DNA of 64,000 nucleotides from Ganoderma boninense (GCA_002900995.3 CM035307.1:930001-994000); one strand, 5' to 3'; numbered from the stretch's first letter, positions 1 through 12,154 are shown. Numbers and translations: made by a program. The notes: generated from the sequence alone by a model not told the origin.

Positions 1-2612
1 GGGAGGAAGGGGAACTCCGGCTGGGCCGACGGTGCTGCCCCCATAGCTGGACGGAGGCAGGGGAACGCCTGCGGGACCGACGGTGCTGCTCATCGCTGGA
101 GATGGGGGCCCGGAGGGAACGAAACCTGGAGGTGGCCATGGTCCGCTCATCCCGCTCAACATGGTGTTTGGGGGGATGACAGGGCTCGAGGGAGAGGGAG
201 CGGTCTCAACTGGAGTTTCTGGAACAGACGGAAGCGGACGGTCGGCATCGTCTGCGCTGAGGAACACACCCTCAGTCTGCGCTACCGAGATATTGGATTC
301 TGGACGCGACTGCATGCCTCGTCAGTACCACGGAGGGAATCAAGGCGCGGGAGAAACTCACGGGTGGGATAACCTCAAAGGTGATCTCGTTAGATGACAC
401 GCTTCCTCGGTTCTCAGACACCTTGTTAAAAGGGGGGTGCCGCAAGCTCGGCGCAGGCGCAATGATCGCAGGCGTGCGCGACGAGGGGGTATCGGGCGAC
501 GAGTGCGGCGAATGGGGCGGCGCGTAGATGTGCTGCATGCTTGGGTGCCGACGAGGGGTAGGGTCCCCATACCTGTCCCCGCCATAGGGACTTCTGGCAC
601 GCTCGCGTTCTCGTTCTCGTTCCCGTTCACGTTCACGCTCTCGTTCCCGTTCCTGCTGACGCTCTCTCTCGAAGCGCTCACGTTCCACACGCTGGCGCTC
701 CGCGCGCTCGCGTTCCATCCGCTCATTCTCGACCCTCTCCCTCTCCACGCGCTCCCTCTCAGCTCTCTCGCGCTCCTGTCGCACGCGTTCCCGTTCCAAC
801 CTCTCCCGTTCCATGTGCTCCCGCTCCATACGTGCCCGTTCCCGGTCCGCACGCTCCCGTTCGGCGCGTTCTCGCTCGGCGCGTTCTCGCTCGGCGCGAT
901 CTCGCTCATGCTCGGCGCGGACGCGGTCCATCTCCCGTTCCCGCTGCTCGCGTTCGCGCTCCCGCAGCTGTTCCTGCGACCTCGAGCCATACCCGCCCGT
1001 GCGGTAGCTAGCCTCCGAGGCGTACCCGGGGGTGTCCGTCCTGTAGTAGTCGCCGCCGCCGCCGGAACGCGCGACGTTCTCCGCGCTCCTGGCGTACCGA
1101 GGCGTCGTGTCGGGGTATGTCGGGTTCTGCGGGAGGACGGTGGGGGTGGGCGTCGGCTGCGGGGACGGTACCGGCATAGAGGGGCTCGGTGTTGGCATGG
1201 CATTGGCAAAGCTCTGTGTAGACAACTGCATGACAGGTTAGCGGGCCGGGTTTGCCGGAAATTATGATGTGGACCACTCACGTTTGGCATGTCGTACATG
1301 GGCGAGGACGCAGACGACGTCCTCTCGCGTTCCTCTGCGATAGCGCTGAGAACGTTCGGGCGATCCCTAGTCACGGCTCTAGGCATAGTGCCAGCGGGTG
1401 TCGGAGGCCCGAGGATCTCAAATTGAGACATGGTGGTCGAATGCGAGTCTGTCGATTTCCGCCTGTGATGCTTGACTTTTCGACTCGATCCCTCGGCCGC
1501 AGAGTTTGCCGGAGGCGGGATCATTACAGGCTCGTCGGGTATGTTCTTCACGTTGTTGAGCACTGCTGATAACGGCTCCGGCGAGGCTGGCGGAGGAGGT
1601 GCCATCTCGTGAGGCGGAGGAAGGCGGATACGGAGGTCTTCATCTAGAGTCGGGATCCAGCCATCGGGAGGGATGTCCACTGCAGGATGGATGGCGAGAA
1701 CATTGAGTTACGGATCGATATTGGGCGAAGGGGGGCTGGCTCTGGAACCGGTTGTTCCAGCGTTTCTGAGGGTGTAGGTATATGAGCAGGGGTGGTGACT
1801 GGGGGCGGTATCGGCTCTGTGGTATCCATGGGCTGGGTGAAGTCTGGCATGAACCGGGGGTTGGAGTTGGAGGGAGTCTTCTGAGGTCGACGGCCTCGAA
1901 ACCTGTGGTGGTACGTACTCCCGCGCGCGGGGGTTGCGTAATCCATCTCAGTGACAGGTGCAGACGTGAACTCCTGCTCAGCAGCCGCCCTACCATGCTC
2001 GAATCCTGCCGCCCTGCCCTCTTCGTAGCCCATGACGCGTCCCTGCGCCATACCTTCCTCAATGCCCTGTCTGCGGCCCTCCTCCCTCGCCTGCATGATG
2101 ACCTTCTCCTCCTTCAGCTTCCGCGCCGTGCTCCTCGCCTTCGCCGCGGCCTCTTCTGCATCGAGACGCTGTGCCTCGAGGGAGTCGATGAGTTTCTGCG
2201 CCCTCCGGATCTCTTCCTGCGCGTTCTCGTACTGGAGCTTGTACAGCCTCAAGCCTTCGTTGGCGCGCGCGGCGTCCTGCTCTGCGACAACTTTGGCGTC
2301 ATTCGTCTTCTTGAGGTGGTTGAGGACTTCACGTGTCTTAGCTTCTGCGATGTCCGCGCGCTGGCGCTCCGCCTTGAGCTGCTCGGTCAACGTGTACATG
2401 GCGCGCTTGAGGTCCGCCGCCTCACGCTCACGGGTGACGAGGTGGCGGGCGACGTCGCGCATAGAGCTGCCATCCTTGGATCGGCGGGCTCTGGCGGCGC
2501 TGCGCGTCTGTTCGCTGATGCTAGAGCGTGCTGAGCGGGCTGAGCGGGAGCCGGGGCTAGGGAGGTCGATGGGAGACTCTGTGGGGGACTCGGAGGACTC
2601 GGAGGATTCCAT
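1..2612 (-). CDS. Coiled-coil protein with Arg/Glu repeat tract (3' end outside window)
   Basis: I do not recognise a named family. The start ATG is at 2612-2610 and reads MESSESSESPTESP. Exon 1 encodes a Ser-rich head, then a long charged coiled coil (roughly residues 50-200) ending in spaced glycines (EEGRRQGIEEGMAQGRVMGY), then a Pro-rich linker. Introns are inferred at 1680-1711 (32 nt), 1226-1281 (GTGAGT..ATGCAG) and 310-361 (GTGAGT..ATGCAG). The third exon carries a long RE/ER repeat followed by a Pro/Ser tail. After the last intron the open frame (ESNISVAQTEG..) runs to base 1 with a repeated STVGPAGVPLPP unit, so the gene is truncated at the window edge. Role unknown; a cytoskeletal or scaffold function is only a guess. 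The long + strand frame opposite the ER tract is a composition artefact. Confidence 0.75.
590..980 (-). repeat. Arg-Glu dipeptide-rich coding repeat
   Basis: About 390 bp encode runs of RERERE, ERERAERERAER and similar units within the left-edge gene. The dense i/i+4 alternation of opposite charges is what single alpha-helix (SAH) domains look like. It is a low-complexity coding tract, not a mobile repeat. Confidence 0.8.
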
Positions 2613-3359
2613 ATTACAGTTCGTGGGGTAGAGTACAGTTCTGTGACGTCTTAGTGCGCGTGAGGATGGGCAGAAGAGCATGGGACATACCCAGACCGTT
2701 CGTTAGTTCGTGGGCATCCGATTCTGCGCTGATGTGAGTCCGGTGACTTGCGTGGGGCTTGGAAACTTTAAGGGGAGTCGGCTCTCACCGTGAACAATGT
2801 CATACAGACGGGTGGAAAAGCGGAGAGGTTGTGGCAGACGGTGTCCAAACAGACCACGACCCTCTCAGACGCCCATTCCTCGCACAATTGGCACCGTCAG
2901 ACGCCCATTTCCTCAAACAGTCTCATCCGCTCCCTCGGCTCGGACTAGGATCGACACTCCTCCCCTCCCCGACTCGAATCCATCCGCGACGATCCCATTC
3001 AGACAAAGGCATGTTTGCCTGTGGTCATTACATAGTACACCGCAGTAATGGTCGTCAGCCAGTTATGGCCCTTCTGCAACTACACACATCGAGAACTTTA
3101 TCTCCCACAGCAAGCACATTCGATCAGTCGGTCAGGCTCTCACATCCCGACGATTCGTTGATATGGACATCCCTGGAGGGACATCAATTCTAAAGGTAAA
3201 GCAGATGTTACTTATGAGTACAATACACGTATATATATGCAGTGAAGAGGGCCCATTGACATTGCATTGTCTCTTGCCACCAAGTTCATCATACACCACA
3301 GCGCATTCAGCGCAGCCCCGAACGACTGATACAGTACACCACAAATGTCCTTCTCTATT
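2613..3359. other. Intergenic, 747 bp
   Basis: This stretch lies between the 5' end of the coiled-coil gene and the 3' end of the E2 gene. It must contain the coiled-coil gene's promoter and the E2 gene's 3' UTR. I see no convincing additional coding exon. Confidence 0.6.
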
Positions 3360-6300
3360 CTACTTCGGTGGCTCAGACAGTTCCTTGCCAGCCTGCAGCT
3401 TGTTCAACAGGCTCTTGAGCTCCGCAACGTCTTCCGCGAAGCCGTTCGAGCTGCTGGACGCGTTGGTCTTCTGGTTGTATGCCCCGTCGCTGAGGGTCGA
3501 ATGGCTGTCGTCGTCTGCGAGCCATTTGTCGAGCTGCGTAATGATCGACTTCGCCTTGAGGCGGAAATGTGTGCGGATCACATCTGCCCACGGATCTGGC
3601 GGCGCCTTGAGGTTACCGAGCATCTGAATGCGCGCAAGCAAGTCAGAATCAGATGCGCAGCACGGGGTTTAGGAGGAAGCACTCACCGCAGTTTTGACCA
3701 CCATGCGCCTGACGTTGGCCGAGTCTGCAGAATGGTTTAGGGAGTGTGGCATCTCCGGTTGCCATGAGTACTCACAAGCTAATGACTTGGGCGTTCCACC
3801 GCTGTTCGCCCAGCCCGGCTCATTGAGGTATGGCTCATCGCACAGAATCATGGACTGGATCGAAATGAGGACCTAAACGATGAAGAGACCAATAGGTCAA
3901 CAACATATTGAGGCGCTGAACCGATAATCGGCATACCTGCAGCAGTGTCGACTTTCCGGCGATCCAACCCGGTCCAGACCACGTTCCCAGCAACGACAAA
4001 CACACTTTCCGTCCTATGTAAGCGAAGTTAAGCGGGCGGGTGCAGGACATAAGGGCGTAAATACGTACCGCATACAAGTTCGGATTGAACCGGAACTTGC
4101 CACCATTCGTCTGAGCCAAATATTAATATTAGGTTATGTTAGACAGCTACGGCGTTGCTCATACCGTCATGTATTTGACGCTAGGTGGTGACTGGTTGTA
4201 GTTCGGGCCCAAGAAAACGTCGAACAAGAAGCTGTAGAACAGTCAGAATAAATTTCGCGTGATTCCACGTGTATGAATGGACGAACCAGCCGTTATAGTA
4301 TCTGTTGAAGAATTAAAGCATGCGTTAGCAAGACGCAACAGTGAATAATACGTGGTACGCACGGAGTGCCTTCGGGACCAGTGATGAGGGCCTTGATGAC
4401 GTCGACACGAGTCTCGTCCACCCGGAGGAAGACCGACGAGTTCCACGCGACGGGCAAGTTGGTCGTCAACACCGCAAGCTTCGCACACACCTGTCAGCCA
4501 CGGACCTCTCACACGCAACAGACAGATACAACCCACCTCCTTCGCAATAGCCAGCGACCGCTTGGGGATGTCCGAGTTGGCGAGCATCCGCGCCTCGTTG
4601 TTGAAGTAGAACTTGTAGTTCGGCGTCTGGTCCTGCTCGCTCTCGGGCGCGTTCTCCGCGCCGGGCACGGTCAGGTCGCAGTACTCGAACCGCACGCGGT
4701 TCGCCCACTTGACGTACGCCTCCATCGCGCTCTCCTCGGTCTCGCCCGCGTCGACAGGCGCGGCGTCCGCGCGCGCGCCGGACCCGGACGTCGCGGGGAT
4801 CTTGGGCAGCTCCGCGTGCAGGCGGTCGACGAACGCCTTGCCCTTGGTGTCGACGAGCGAGCGGTCGATCGCCTTGGCGGTGTTGACGATGCGCTGGCAG
4901 AAGTCGAGCAGCTTCTTGTTCTCCTCGGACACCACCGCGCCGTCGTCCTTGCCCTTGCCCTTGTCGTCCGCCGTCATGCGCTTTTGCTCCTCGGACATCT
5001 CCTCCGTTTCCGGCTCTGCGGTCTTCATGCCCTCGAGCCCCTTGAGCGCGGCCTGCGCTTGGATGACGATGGCCTCGAGGAGCTCGCGCGGGCCGGCGCT
5101 GCCTTCGTAGATGATGGTGCGTTCGCGGATCCGGTGTAGGCCCTTGGATGTCTTCTTCGCAGCAACTGTTTTCACTGAGGTCACGACCATGATCGGCATG
5201 GCCATCATAGTGGCAAGAGATTCGTGTCTAGAAATGGTCTTCGCAAGGTGCTCAATACCGAGGCTTGGGCTGAGATCATAGAAATCACGATTACCTCTAG
5301 CCACTCGAGGAGCTCGAAGTACAGAACAGAGCGGTCTGACATGTCCGTGAGGGAGTCATTGCGCAAGAGCTGACTGCTGACGAAGTTGAACCGTCGACGA
5401 AGGTGCGCGAGCGTGACCGGGACTGGGAAGGAAGTCGCTGTCAAAGTGGACGCCATTATCTCGGTTCACCGAGGGGATGAAGATGCGGATATTGGACAGC
5501 ATCTCAGACAGTTTCTGGTCCTTTGCCCGTTGCGCGTTCAGTGCCTCAAGCTGGCCCGACATCTGCCCACAAGCAGTTCAGCGATGAAAACGGGGAGAAA
5601 TAATACAAACCGTACGTCTTCTCGCGCATCGCCGGCATAGCCCGTGCCGAGCTTCGCTTTCTTGCCTTGCACGACGATTGGAAAGTACCCATCATCGTCG
5701 TCGTCATCATCATCATGTATCTCGGGCAGCATCATTGGAGGCGGCGTAGGGCCGTCGACCTTGCGCCGCTTCCGGGACGAACGATCGCCGGACTTGGGAG
5801 CGGCAGAGTCCAACGCGTCGTCCAGGAACGACTTCTCAAGCATCGCAAGCCCCATACCAAGGATGGCGCCTTGCAGTGTGGGGCAATGGAACAGCGCATA
5901 GTCGACTTCGAGTGACCCGGGAAGCTTCTCATTGGACAGGTTGGATGAATCGCCGCACGCAAAACAGAATGTTTTTGAGCATCGGGTGCATGTTCGGGGA
6001 GCAATGGATTCCAGGTGGTGGATGTACTCAGGGAATGTTGGCTAATGCGTGCGCATTAAGATCGGATCACGAGGTACGGAAGAAACGTTACTCACGAAGA
6101 GAGCATAGAAATCGCTCTTTTGCCTCTGAATGGTGGCCCCACATCCGTGCGGACATCGACACTCGCCTTCGCTCAACTGCTGATAGAGACCGAACAAGAA
6201 ACTCTGCTCGCCTCCTTCAGGGCAGCCCTTCATCCACTGGCCCTGAGTCATGAGCGGAACTTTCTCATTGAGCCCCGGTAAGAGAACCATGTCCGGCTCC

Positions 6301-6912
6301 TCTTCGACTTCGATGACCTCCTCGCGCCGATCCTTGGAGAAGAAGATGCCTGTATGACGCATGAACATCACGCGCTGAATCACCAGAGCCATACGCGCGC
6401 ACCTGCATAAGGATCTACTGCAGCATTATTCGACGTTGCCACGTTCTCCTCGAAGTCGTCGTAATCATCGTAGTCGATGTACTCATCATCTGCGCGATAA
6501 ATAAGGGCATAGTCGCGGGGGGACTCACATCACATCACATACCGTCTCCGTCCTCATCTCCTTCGTCTAGTGCATCATCTTCGTCCTCGTCGTCGGCCGG
6601 GGTCTGCAGGAGTCAGTGTATGCAGACAGGGTCACACTGATTCGAGAGGCACGTACGATCATCCGAGGCTTGGGTGGCGGCCTCTGCACCGGGGGCATCT
6701 CCACGTCTCCGTCTCCGTCCACAATGTGATCAAAGCACCCTTCGAATATGCGTTCGGCCGCTACCATCACATCCTTGTACTGCCTGAGTGCAGCACGCGC
6801 CTGCGCGACAGTCGCGCCCTGAAATGGAGCGAGTGTTCAGTGATTTCCCAGTGCATAGACAAGCCTTGAACGTGACTACCATCTCCACGAGCTGCTGGAC
6901 CTCCATCTCCAT
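3360..6912 (-). CDS. Large UBA/zinc-finger/E2 ubiquitin-conjugating enzyme (BIRC6/UBE2O-type UBC fold)
   Basis: Multi-exon gene starting at ATG 6912-6910 (MEMEVQQLVEM) and ending at 3360 (..LSEPPK). The N terminus is a UBA-like helix bundle (QQLVEM|GATVAQARAAL, QYKDVMVAAERIFEG) that would bind ubiquitin. After acidic linkers comes a Cys-rich module resembling an IBR/RING half: CRCPHGCGATI near 6140 and TCTRCSKTFCFACGD near 5960. The C-terminal half is an E2 core: LPVAWNSSVFLRVDE, ALITGPEGTP, NYNQSPPSVKYMT, RFNPNLYA, and the active-site segment KVCLSLLGTWSGPGW near 4010, where the Cys of KVC is the expected thioester residue. This resembles the UBC domains of BIRC6/Apollon and UBE2O, which act as E2/E3 hybrids. 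Ubiquitin transfer is therefore well supported; substrate is unknown. The exact join before KVC is ambiguous by a few bases. Confidence 0.85.
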
Positions 6913-7591
6913 CCCGATGCCAGATACAAGGTTGACCCAAGGATAGAGTGTGGCGGTATGAAGCAAGTAAGTTCGGGCTGCAGGTAAGTCGACCGCAAAC
7001 TATAGCGGGCCTAACAGGAAAGTCGAGCGCCCATTTCAATATCAAACCTTATGTAAGCCCAGGTCCTACAAGACTCGACTTAGCCACTCGTTGTAGGTAG
7101 AAACCTATAGAGGATAGCACTTACACACCATACGAATTAACTAGTCTCATACCAATACCGTCCACGCTGAGAACAGTTTGGCACGAACCTATCACACAGA
7201 AGCCTTTCATGCTTGTCAAACAAAAGAAACGGGGGAGAGGATATAAAAATTTGATAGTACTCTTCTGAGACAGTGGCAACGGAATACGACATACTTGTAG
7301 TACTATGGTCACTTTCCTGAGGCCCGAGCCCTGGTGGATAATAAATGTATACTACCTGTCACGAAGGGGGGGGACGAAGAATATAGGTAATAAGGGTAGC
7401 AGGGTATGAAGCCAAGCCTTGTAAACGAAACAACAACATGACAAGTACTTGCGACGCAGAGCGAGGGCGATACACAAAGCTACACGACAGCGATCACAAC
7501 AGCGTGGATATGGTCCTCTAGAGATACCCGACAAGCATATTCCAACACGTTACTACAACACATTTCATGTACACCGTGACCATCAGTCGGG
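6913..7591. other. Intergenic, 679 bp
   Basis: Lies between two minus-strand genes. It holds the E2 gene promoter and the 3' UTR of the AIR-type gene. No supported coding exon was found; the reading frames here are short and stop-interrupted. Confidence 0.55.
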
Positions 7592-9972
7592 CTACCGGTA
7601 CCCCCCACGATACCGTGGTCCCCGTTGCGACTCGCGGTCCGAATCGTAGCGGTTATGGTTACGCTCTCGAGCATAGCGGTCGTGGCGATCGTTGTGGCGG
7701 TCCTTCGACGACGTCGAGCTGTAACTATGCTTCCGCGCCGCACCGCGAATCTGGAGCCTGTCCGTCTCCTTGGACGGCTCAGGCAGGTCGTCGAATGCCC
7801 GTTGTCGTTTCCCCCCTCTCTCGCCGCCGCCGCCTCCCCCTCCGCCGATCGACGAGCCGGAGAAGTTGAACTTGAACTTCCCGTTGGCCTTGGAGCTGCC
7901 GCCGCCGCCGCCGCTTCCCCCATTGCGACTAGGAGCCCGGCTGTCACGAGCGTCGTTACGGCCTCTCGTCGAGCGCGATGCCCGATCGAACCAGCTGTCC
8001 TGATCGTCGCCCGCTTCCTGGAGCTCGCGTGCTTTGCCAAGGCGTTCTCGCTCCTTCCGGCGGCCCTGCTTCCCAACGTCCGTGGGGACGGTCGCGCCAT
8101 AGCCATCAGCGAACGCGGACGCAGTCTCCCAGTCTCTCGGCGCCCGCGTCGGAGCGCGTGGCGCGTCTTCGGAGAACGGCCCAGAAAGGACGTTGTAGAG
8201 GCTAAACGCCGACGGTTCGTTGGGCAGGTCGGGTCGGTAGTCAGCTCCGGTGCAGTCCTAATACACGTGAAAGGCAACATGTCATGAGCAAAGGAAAAAC
8301 AAAAGACGACAAGAAGCGTGGTTCCGAAGACACCGCGCATGTGAATGACGGACTCACATCACCGAGGTGGCCGCAATCACCACAATTGTAGCACCATTCG
8401 TCGGAAGCAATGTATCCTTCACCTCCTTGTCCGAAGGCGAGCATGCGCTTTCCCTCGCGCGCACGGAGGACCACTTGGCGCTCCTCGTCTTCCATATATT
8501 TGTACATTCGCCACAACGTCGGACATTCCTATGAAAACCATTCAGTACGTACGAACTCGGGGAATTCAACGGTGCGTAGCGCATACATTGGTTTGATGGG
8601 TTCGCGCACCACACCGATCGCAGTCGTGGAAGCCTTGGTATGCCCCGGGCTTCCCGCGGTTCGGGCACGTCTAAAAACATCACATTATGAAGTGCTATCG
8701 TTAGTTCAGGACGATATGGACGGACCTTGTTAATGTGGCCTTTCATACCGCAGGTGAAGCACACCTTGCTAATCGGACAGCTTCTTGTCGGGTGGTCGTC
8801 TCGCGCACCACATGTCAAACACTGCGCACCCGGTTGAGACAACACGCATGCACCGAGTATGATAAGCTCACAATTAAGACGGTGCACTCATGGGTCTTGT
8901 GCTCGCCCTCGGCACCGCATTTCTTGCATACGATGCGGACCGATTTAGAAGTCTTTGCTTCCTGTGCTTCGAGTTTGTCCAATTCCCAGTATCTCACCAT
9001 CCCAGCCTGATACGGTTACCAAGGGTTAGGAACGGAAGATCGAACAAATAAGGTGTTCAGCGCACCTTGACGTTATCATCATAGTCCAAGTAGTCGATGT
9101 AGTCTTCTTCGTCCGAGTCTGGTGGGGGCGTAGGCACCTTCAGCGGGCCCAGCTCCAAAGCCTCCGCCTCCGCCCCCTCCGCGACGGATACATGGGCCGG
9201 GAGGATAAGCCCATTACTCGCCTGACCATCGGTCGACGTTGCAGCTGAGTCCTTCTGCCCGGGCAGCCGCGATGGCCCTGCGACGGCCGCACGGAACTTG
9301 ACCCCGGCAGGAACCTCAGCAGGGGTGCTGTCTTCGAAGAAGAGCGGCGCGTCGTGGTCAGGTGTCTTCTCGCGCACTCGCCGGTCGCGATCGCGTTCAC
9401 GTTCGCGGCCGTGGTCGCGAGAGCGAGAGCGTCGGCGCGGTTCTCGTTCTCTGTCGCGGTCGCGCCGTGGCGACCGACTCCTTCGCCGGTGCTTGTCCCG
9501 GTGCCTGTCCCGCTCGCGGTCCTTCTCTCGACCGACATCGTCGCGCCTCCTCTCCTTCTCCTTGCCCTTCTGGTCCCGCCTCCTCCGTCCTTCCCCCTCA
9601 GGAAACGACTGGGGCATTGCCAGGAAAGCCGCTCCTCGAGAGACCGCTTGTCCGAACCAGGCCTCCAGCCTCCTTGCCCTTCGCCACCTCGATAATCTCT
9701 GGTTCGTCTTGGCTGTTGGGCGATTGCGGTCGGGAGACCTCTGCGGAGGTTACAGCCGAACCAAGTCCTTCCTCGTCCTGGCTCGCCTGTGCGCCCGCCT
9801 TGCGTTTCCTCTTCTTGCGTTTTTTCTTTCCGGGTAGTTGCCCGCCATTCTCCTGCGGTGTCTGTGCGGAGCCGGAGCCGTTCGCGGATGGCCCACCGTT
9901 GACCTCGTCGCCGTCGGAGTCGAGTTCGATGACGTCGGGCTCTGTGAGATCAATGACCTCGCGAGACGCCAT
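7592..9972 (-). CDS. AIR1: AIR1/AIR2-type CCHC zinc-knuckle protein (TRAMP complex)
   Basis: Start ATG 9972-9970 (MASREVIDLTEPD), stop TAG 7594-7592 (GPRYRGGYR). The N terminus is acidic, then basic (KKKRKKRKRK), followed by an Arg/Asp/Ser-rich region. The core carries five zinc knuckles: CKKCGAEGEHKTHEC, CLTCGARDDHPTRSC, CFTCGMKGHINK.., CDRCGARTHQTNEC and CYNCGDCGHLGD... Five consecutive knuckles are the hallmark of Air1/Air2 (human ZCCHC7), which bridge RNA to the Trf4/5 poly(A) polymerase in the nuclear TRAMP complex and feed the exosome. A short intron at 9609-9657 (49 nt) joins the acidic and basic exons in frame; further introns separate the knuckles. The C terminus is Gly-rich then RG/RY-rich. 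It shares a 315-bp divergent promoter with CAF16. Confidence 0.88.
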
Positions 9973-10287
9973 GTGCCGTATTCTCTAGTATATGCTAGTG
10001 TTTCGCAATGATAGGCAGCCCAGCGAGAGGTATAAACAAGCAAGGGTTGGCACGAGGGTGACTGGAGCGTCACTGCGGTAGCGAGAAGCTCCAACCAGGA
10101 GGAAAAGTTCGAAGTCAGCCTAGCCCAATCGGGCTTGCAGATACCTGAGGATGGGCGTCTTTGATTCCGGACCGTCGGGCCGGTGCGCTAAACGATACCA
10201 TTCGAGCGTTGGGTTGATAATGGACCAAATCTCTTCCTCTCCCCTCGACCTCAAGACAAGGGCCTCGCAAGGCTTCACGTTGACACG
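9973..10287. promoter_or_regulatory. Divergent promoter region AIR1 / CAF16
   Basis: The two ATGs point away from each other and are 315 bp apart, so both 5' UTRs and core promoters must fit here. I see no consensus TATA box. The boundary is inferred from gene positions only. Confidence 0.55.
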
Positions 10288-11652
10288 ATGGGGGACACAC
10301 TCGATGCGTCCACGGATGGTTACGAGATCTCCGTCAGTAACCTGACGTACACGCACAAAGAGGGAGCTTCGCCATCGTTGTCGGACGTGAACATCCATCT
10401 TCCGAAGGGGTCACGCACCATTCTTGTCGGTGCTAACGGGGGTAAGTGCATTGTTGCAATAAATAGAAACACAGGGTCATTCATTGCGTTCGGACGTATT
10501 CGCGATTACTCCCGATATGCAGCCGGGAAATCGACGCTCCTTCAGATTCTGGCAGGCAAGCGCCTCATATCGTCTCTAAGGACAGACGTCCGTATCAAGG
10601 GCAGGGATGTTTTCCGCCAGACTCCGGATGGTATCACTTTTTTGGGAACAGAATGGTGCGCCGTACCTCCGGGTGCCCCTCATCTTCCGCCAAGTCTGTG
10701 AGGCTCTTCTGTGCTTGCAATGCACTGACTCGGAACATATTGATGACCACAGGGCGATGAACCCAGTTGTGCGCGGCGACATTGTCGTTTCAGATTTCCT
10801 CAATTCTGTGGGGGGATACCGTCACAAAGAGAGGCGTGATCGTCTTCTCGATATTCTTGACGTGGACCTCGACTGGCATATGCATCAGATTTCCGACGGC
10901 GAGCGCCGCCGGGTGCAACTTGTCATGGGCCTCATGGGCGACTGGGATGTGCTGTTGCTCGATGAGGTATCATTGTCTTTCGCTCATCTGTACCTCCTTG
11001 GGAGAACTCACACTAGACATCTGACAGGTCACAGTTGACCTAGATGTGCTCGTCCGAGACGATCTGCTCAGCTTCCTGAAGGAGGACTCTGAGAACAGAG
11101 GCGCCACCATCCTATGTCCGTGAACATAGCTCCCCCCAGTCACCGTTCTGATATCCAGATCATGTTTTCTCTTGAACAGATGCCACCCACATCTTTGACG
11201 GGCTGAACAACTTCCCTACTCATGTCGCCCACATGCACCTGGGCAGCTTCTTGATGGAACCCACAGCGTGGCCCTTCACGAATGGGACAATGGGCGGGAC
11301 GTCTGTCGACCTCGGGCCTAAACCGACATTATACGCAGTTGCTTTGCAATGGCTGAGGGAAGACCGCGACCGAAGGCGCGCTCTGGAAGCGCAGGGGAGG
11401 AAGCGTCGAGGCGCACGGATCGAGACGGTGAGCATCAGCTTCGCCGGTGGCCGGTGCACGCACGCGGCTTCGTCGGGGGATGTTGGCGTCATCATGTTCT
11501 GACCGCGTACTAACGACGCGTGCTCGCCTGCCATACTTAGGTGCCCAGCGATTCGGAGACGTTCTACAAGAAGTAAGTGGGCTTCTGTCAAAGTGCGTGT
11601 TCGGTTTGCTGAGCGCATATGATACACGGACAGGTACGACTATAGCCACTAG
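10288..11652 (+). CDS. CAF16: CAF16-like soluble ABC ATPase (CCR4-NOT associated)
   Basis: Start ATG 10288 (MGDTLDASTDGYEISV), stop TAG 11650-11652. One ABC nucleotide-binding domain and no membrane helices. Walker A GANGAGKSTLL is split by intron 1, the signature is ISDGERRRVQL, and Walker B is DVLLLDE. Six or so exons join in phase by GT..AG introns: GANG|AGKS, TEW|AMNPVV, LLLDE|VTVDLD, ATILY|ATHIF, RIET|VPSDSE and FYKK|YDYSH. Caf16 is a yeast ABC protein associated with the CCR4-NOT complex and Mediator, linking transcription and mRNA decay; plant relatives are the ABCI type. The order and size match that family. It is head-to-head with the AIR1-type gene. Confidence 0.88.
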
Positions 11653-12154
11653 ACACCCACGGCGGAGGGCGAGGCTTGCTGTGTTTCATGTTTGGAAATC
11701 CTGGTTTTCGCGGTCAACCTGTGAACACTGTTAGGAATGTAGCGATAGCATAGTAGCATTGTATTGTTCAACACAACCCCCGCATTGTTCAACCAATCAA
11801 CACACCGTTCCTGGACCGTCGAGTAGTGGAGCAGGGTGGCTGCGGGCGGGGCGCGGGCTGTGCGTGGGTGTGAGAGCGGGCGAGGGTCGGATGGGGACGG
11901 GCCTGGAGCGGAGGAGGTGTGACAGGGGGTGACGTGCGTGAGGTAGCGACGGCGTGACAGGGGGTAAGACTGCTCGGGAGGGACCCGCTGCGCTTGTTCT
12001 ACTGCCAACCGACTCTCGAACGCTGTTGTTTCTCTTCTCAACACCGTTTGCACCGTGCTGGCCATCGCAGGGCGCGCTTTGCCTTCCCTTGCCCCCTCTT
12101 CTCCCCCCCTAACCCCCACGCTCTTTTCGCCTCTCTCTGTTTCTCCTCTCTGCC
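11653..12154. other. Intergenic, 502 bp (OPY2-like promoter)
   Basis: Holds the CAF16 3' UTR and the upstream region of the OPY2-like gene, with long pyrimidine-rich runs just before the ATG at 12155 (from about 12040), typical of fungal promoters and 5' UTRs. No other gene seen. Confidence 0.6.

Noticed and set aside
437..1267. Long + strand open frame opposite the ER-repeat gene
   Set aside because: It is the antisense of a biased Arg/Glu tract; the minus strand has proper introns and a coherent protein.
4366..5139. 257-codon + strand frame opposite the E2 gene
   Set aside because: The minus strand encodes a recognisable E2 protein here; the + frame has only GC-driven openness.
10288..11652. 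ABC membrane transporter
   Set aside because: Only one ATPase domain and no membrane segment; the motif pattern matches the soluble Caf16 type.
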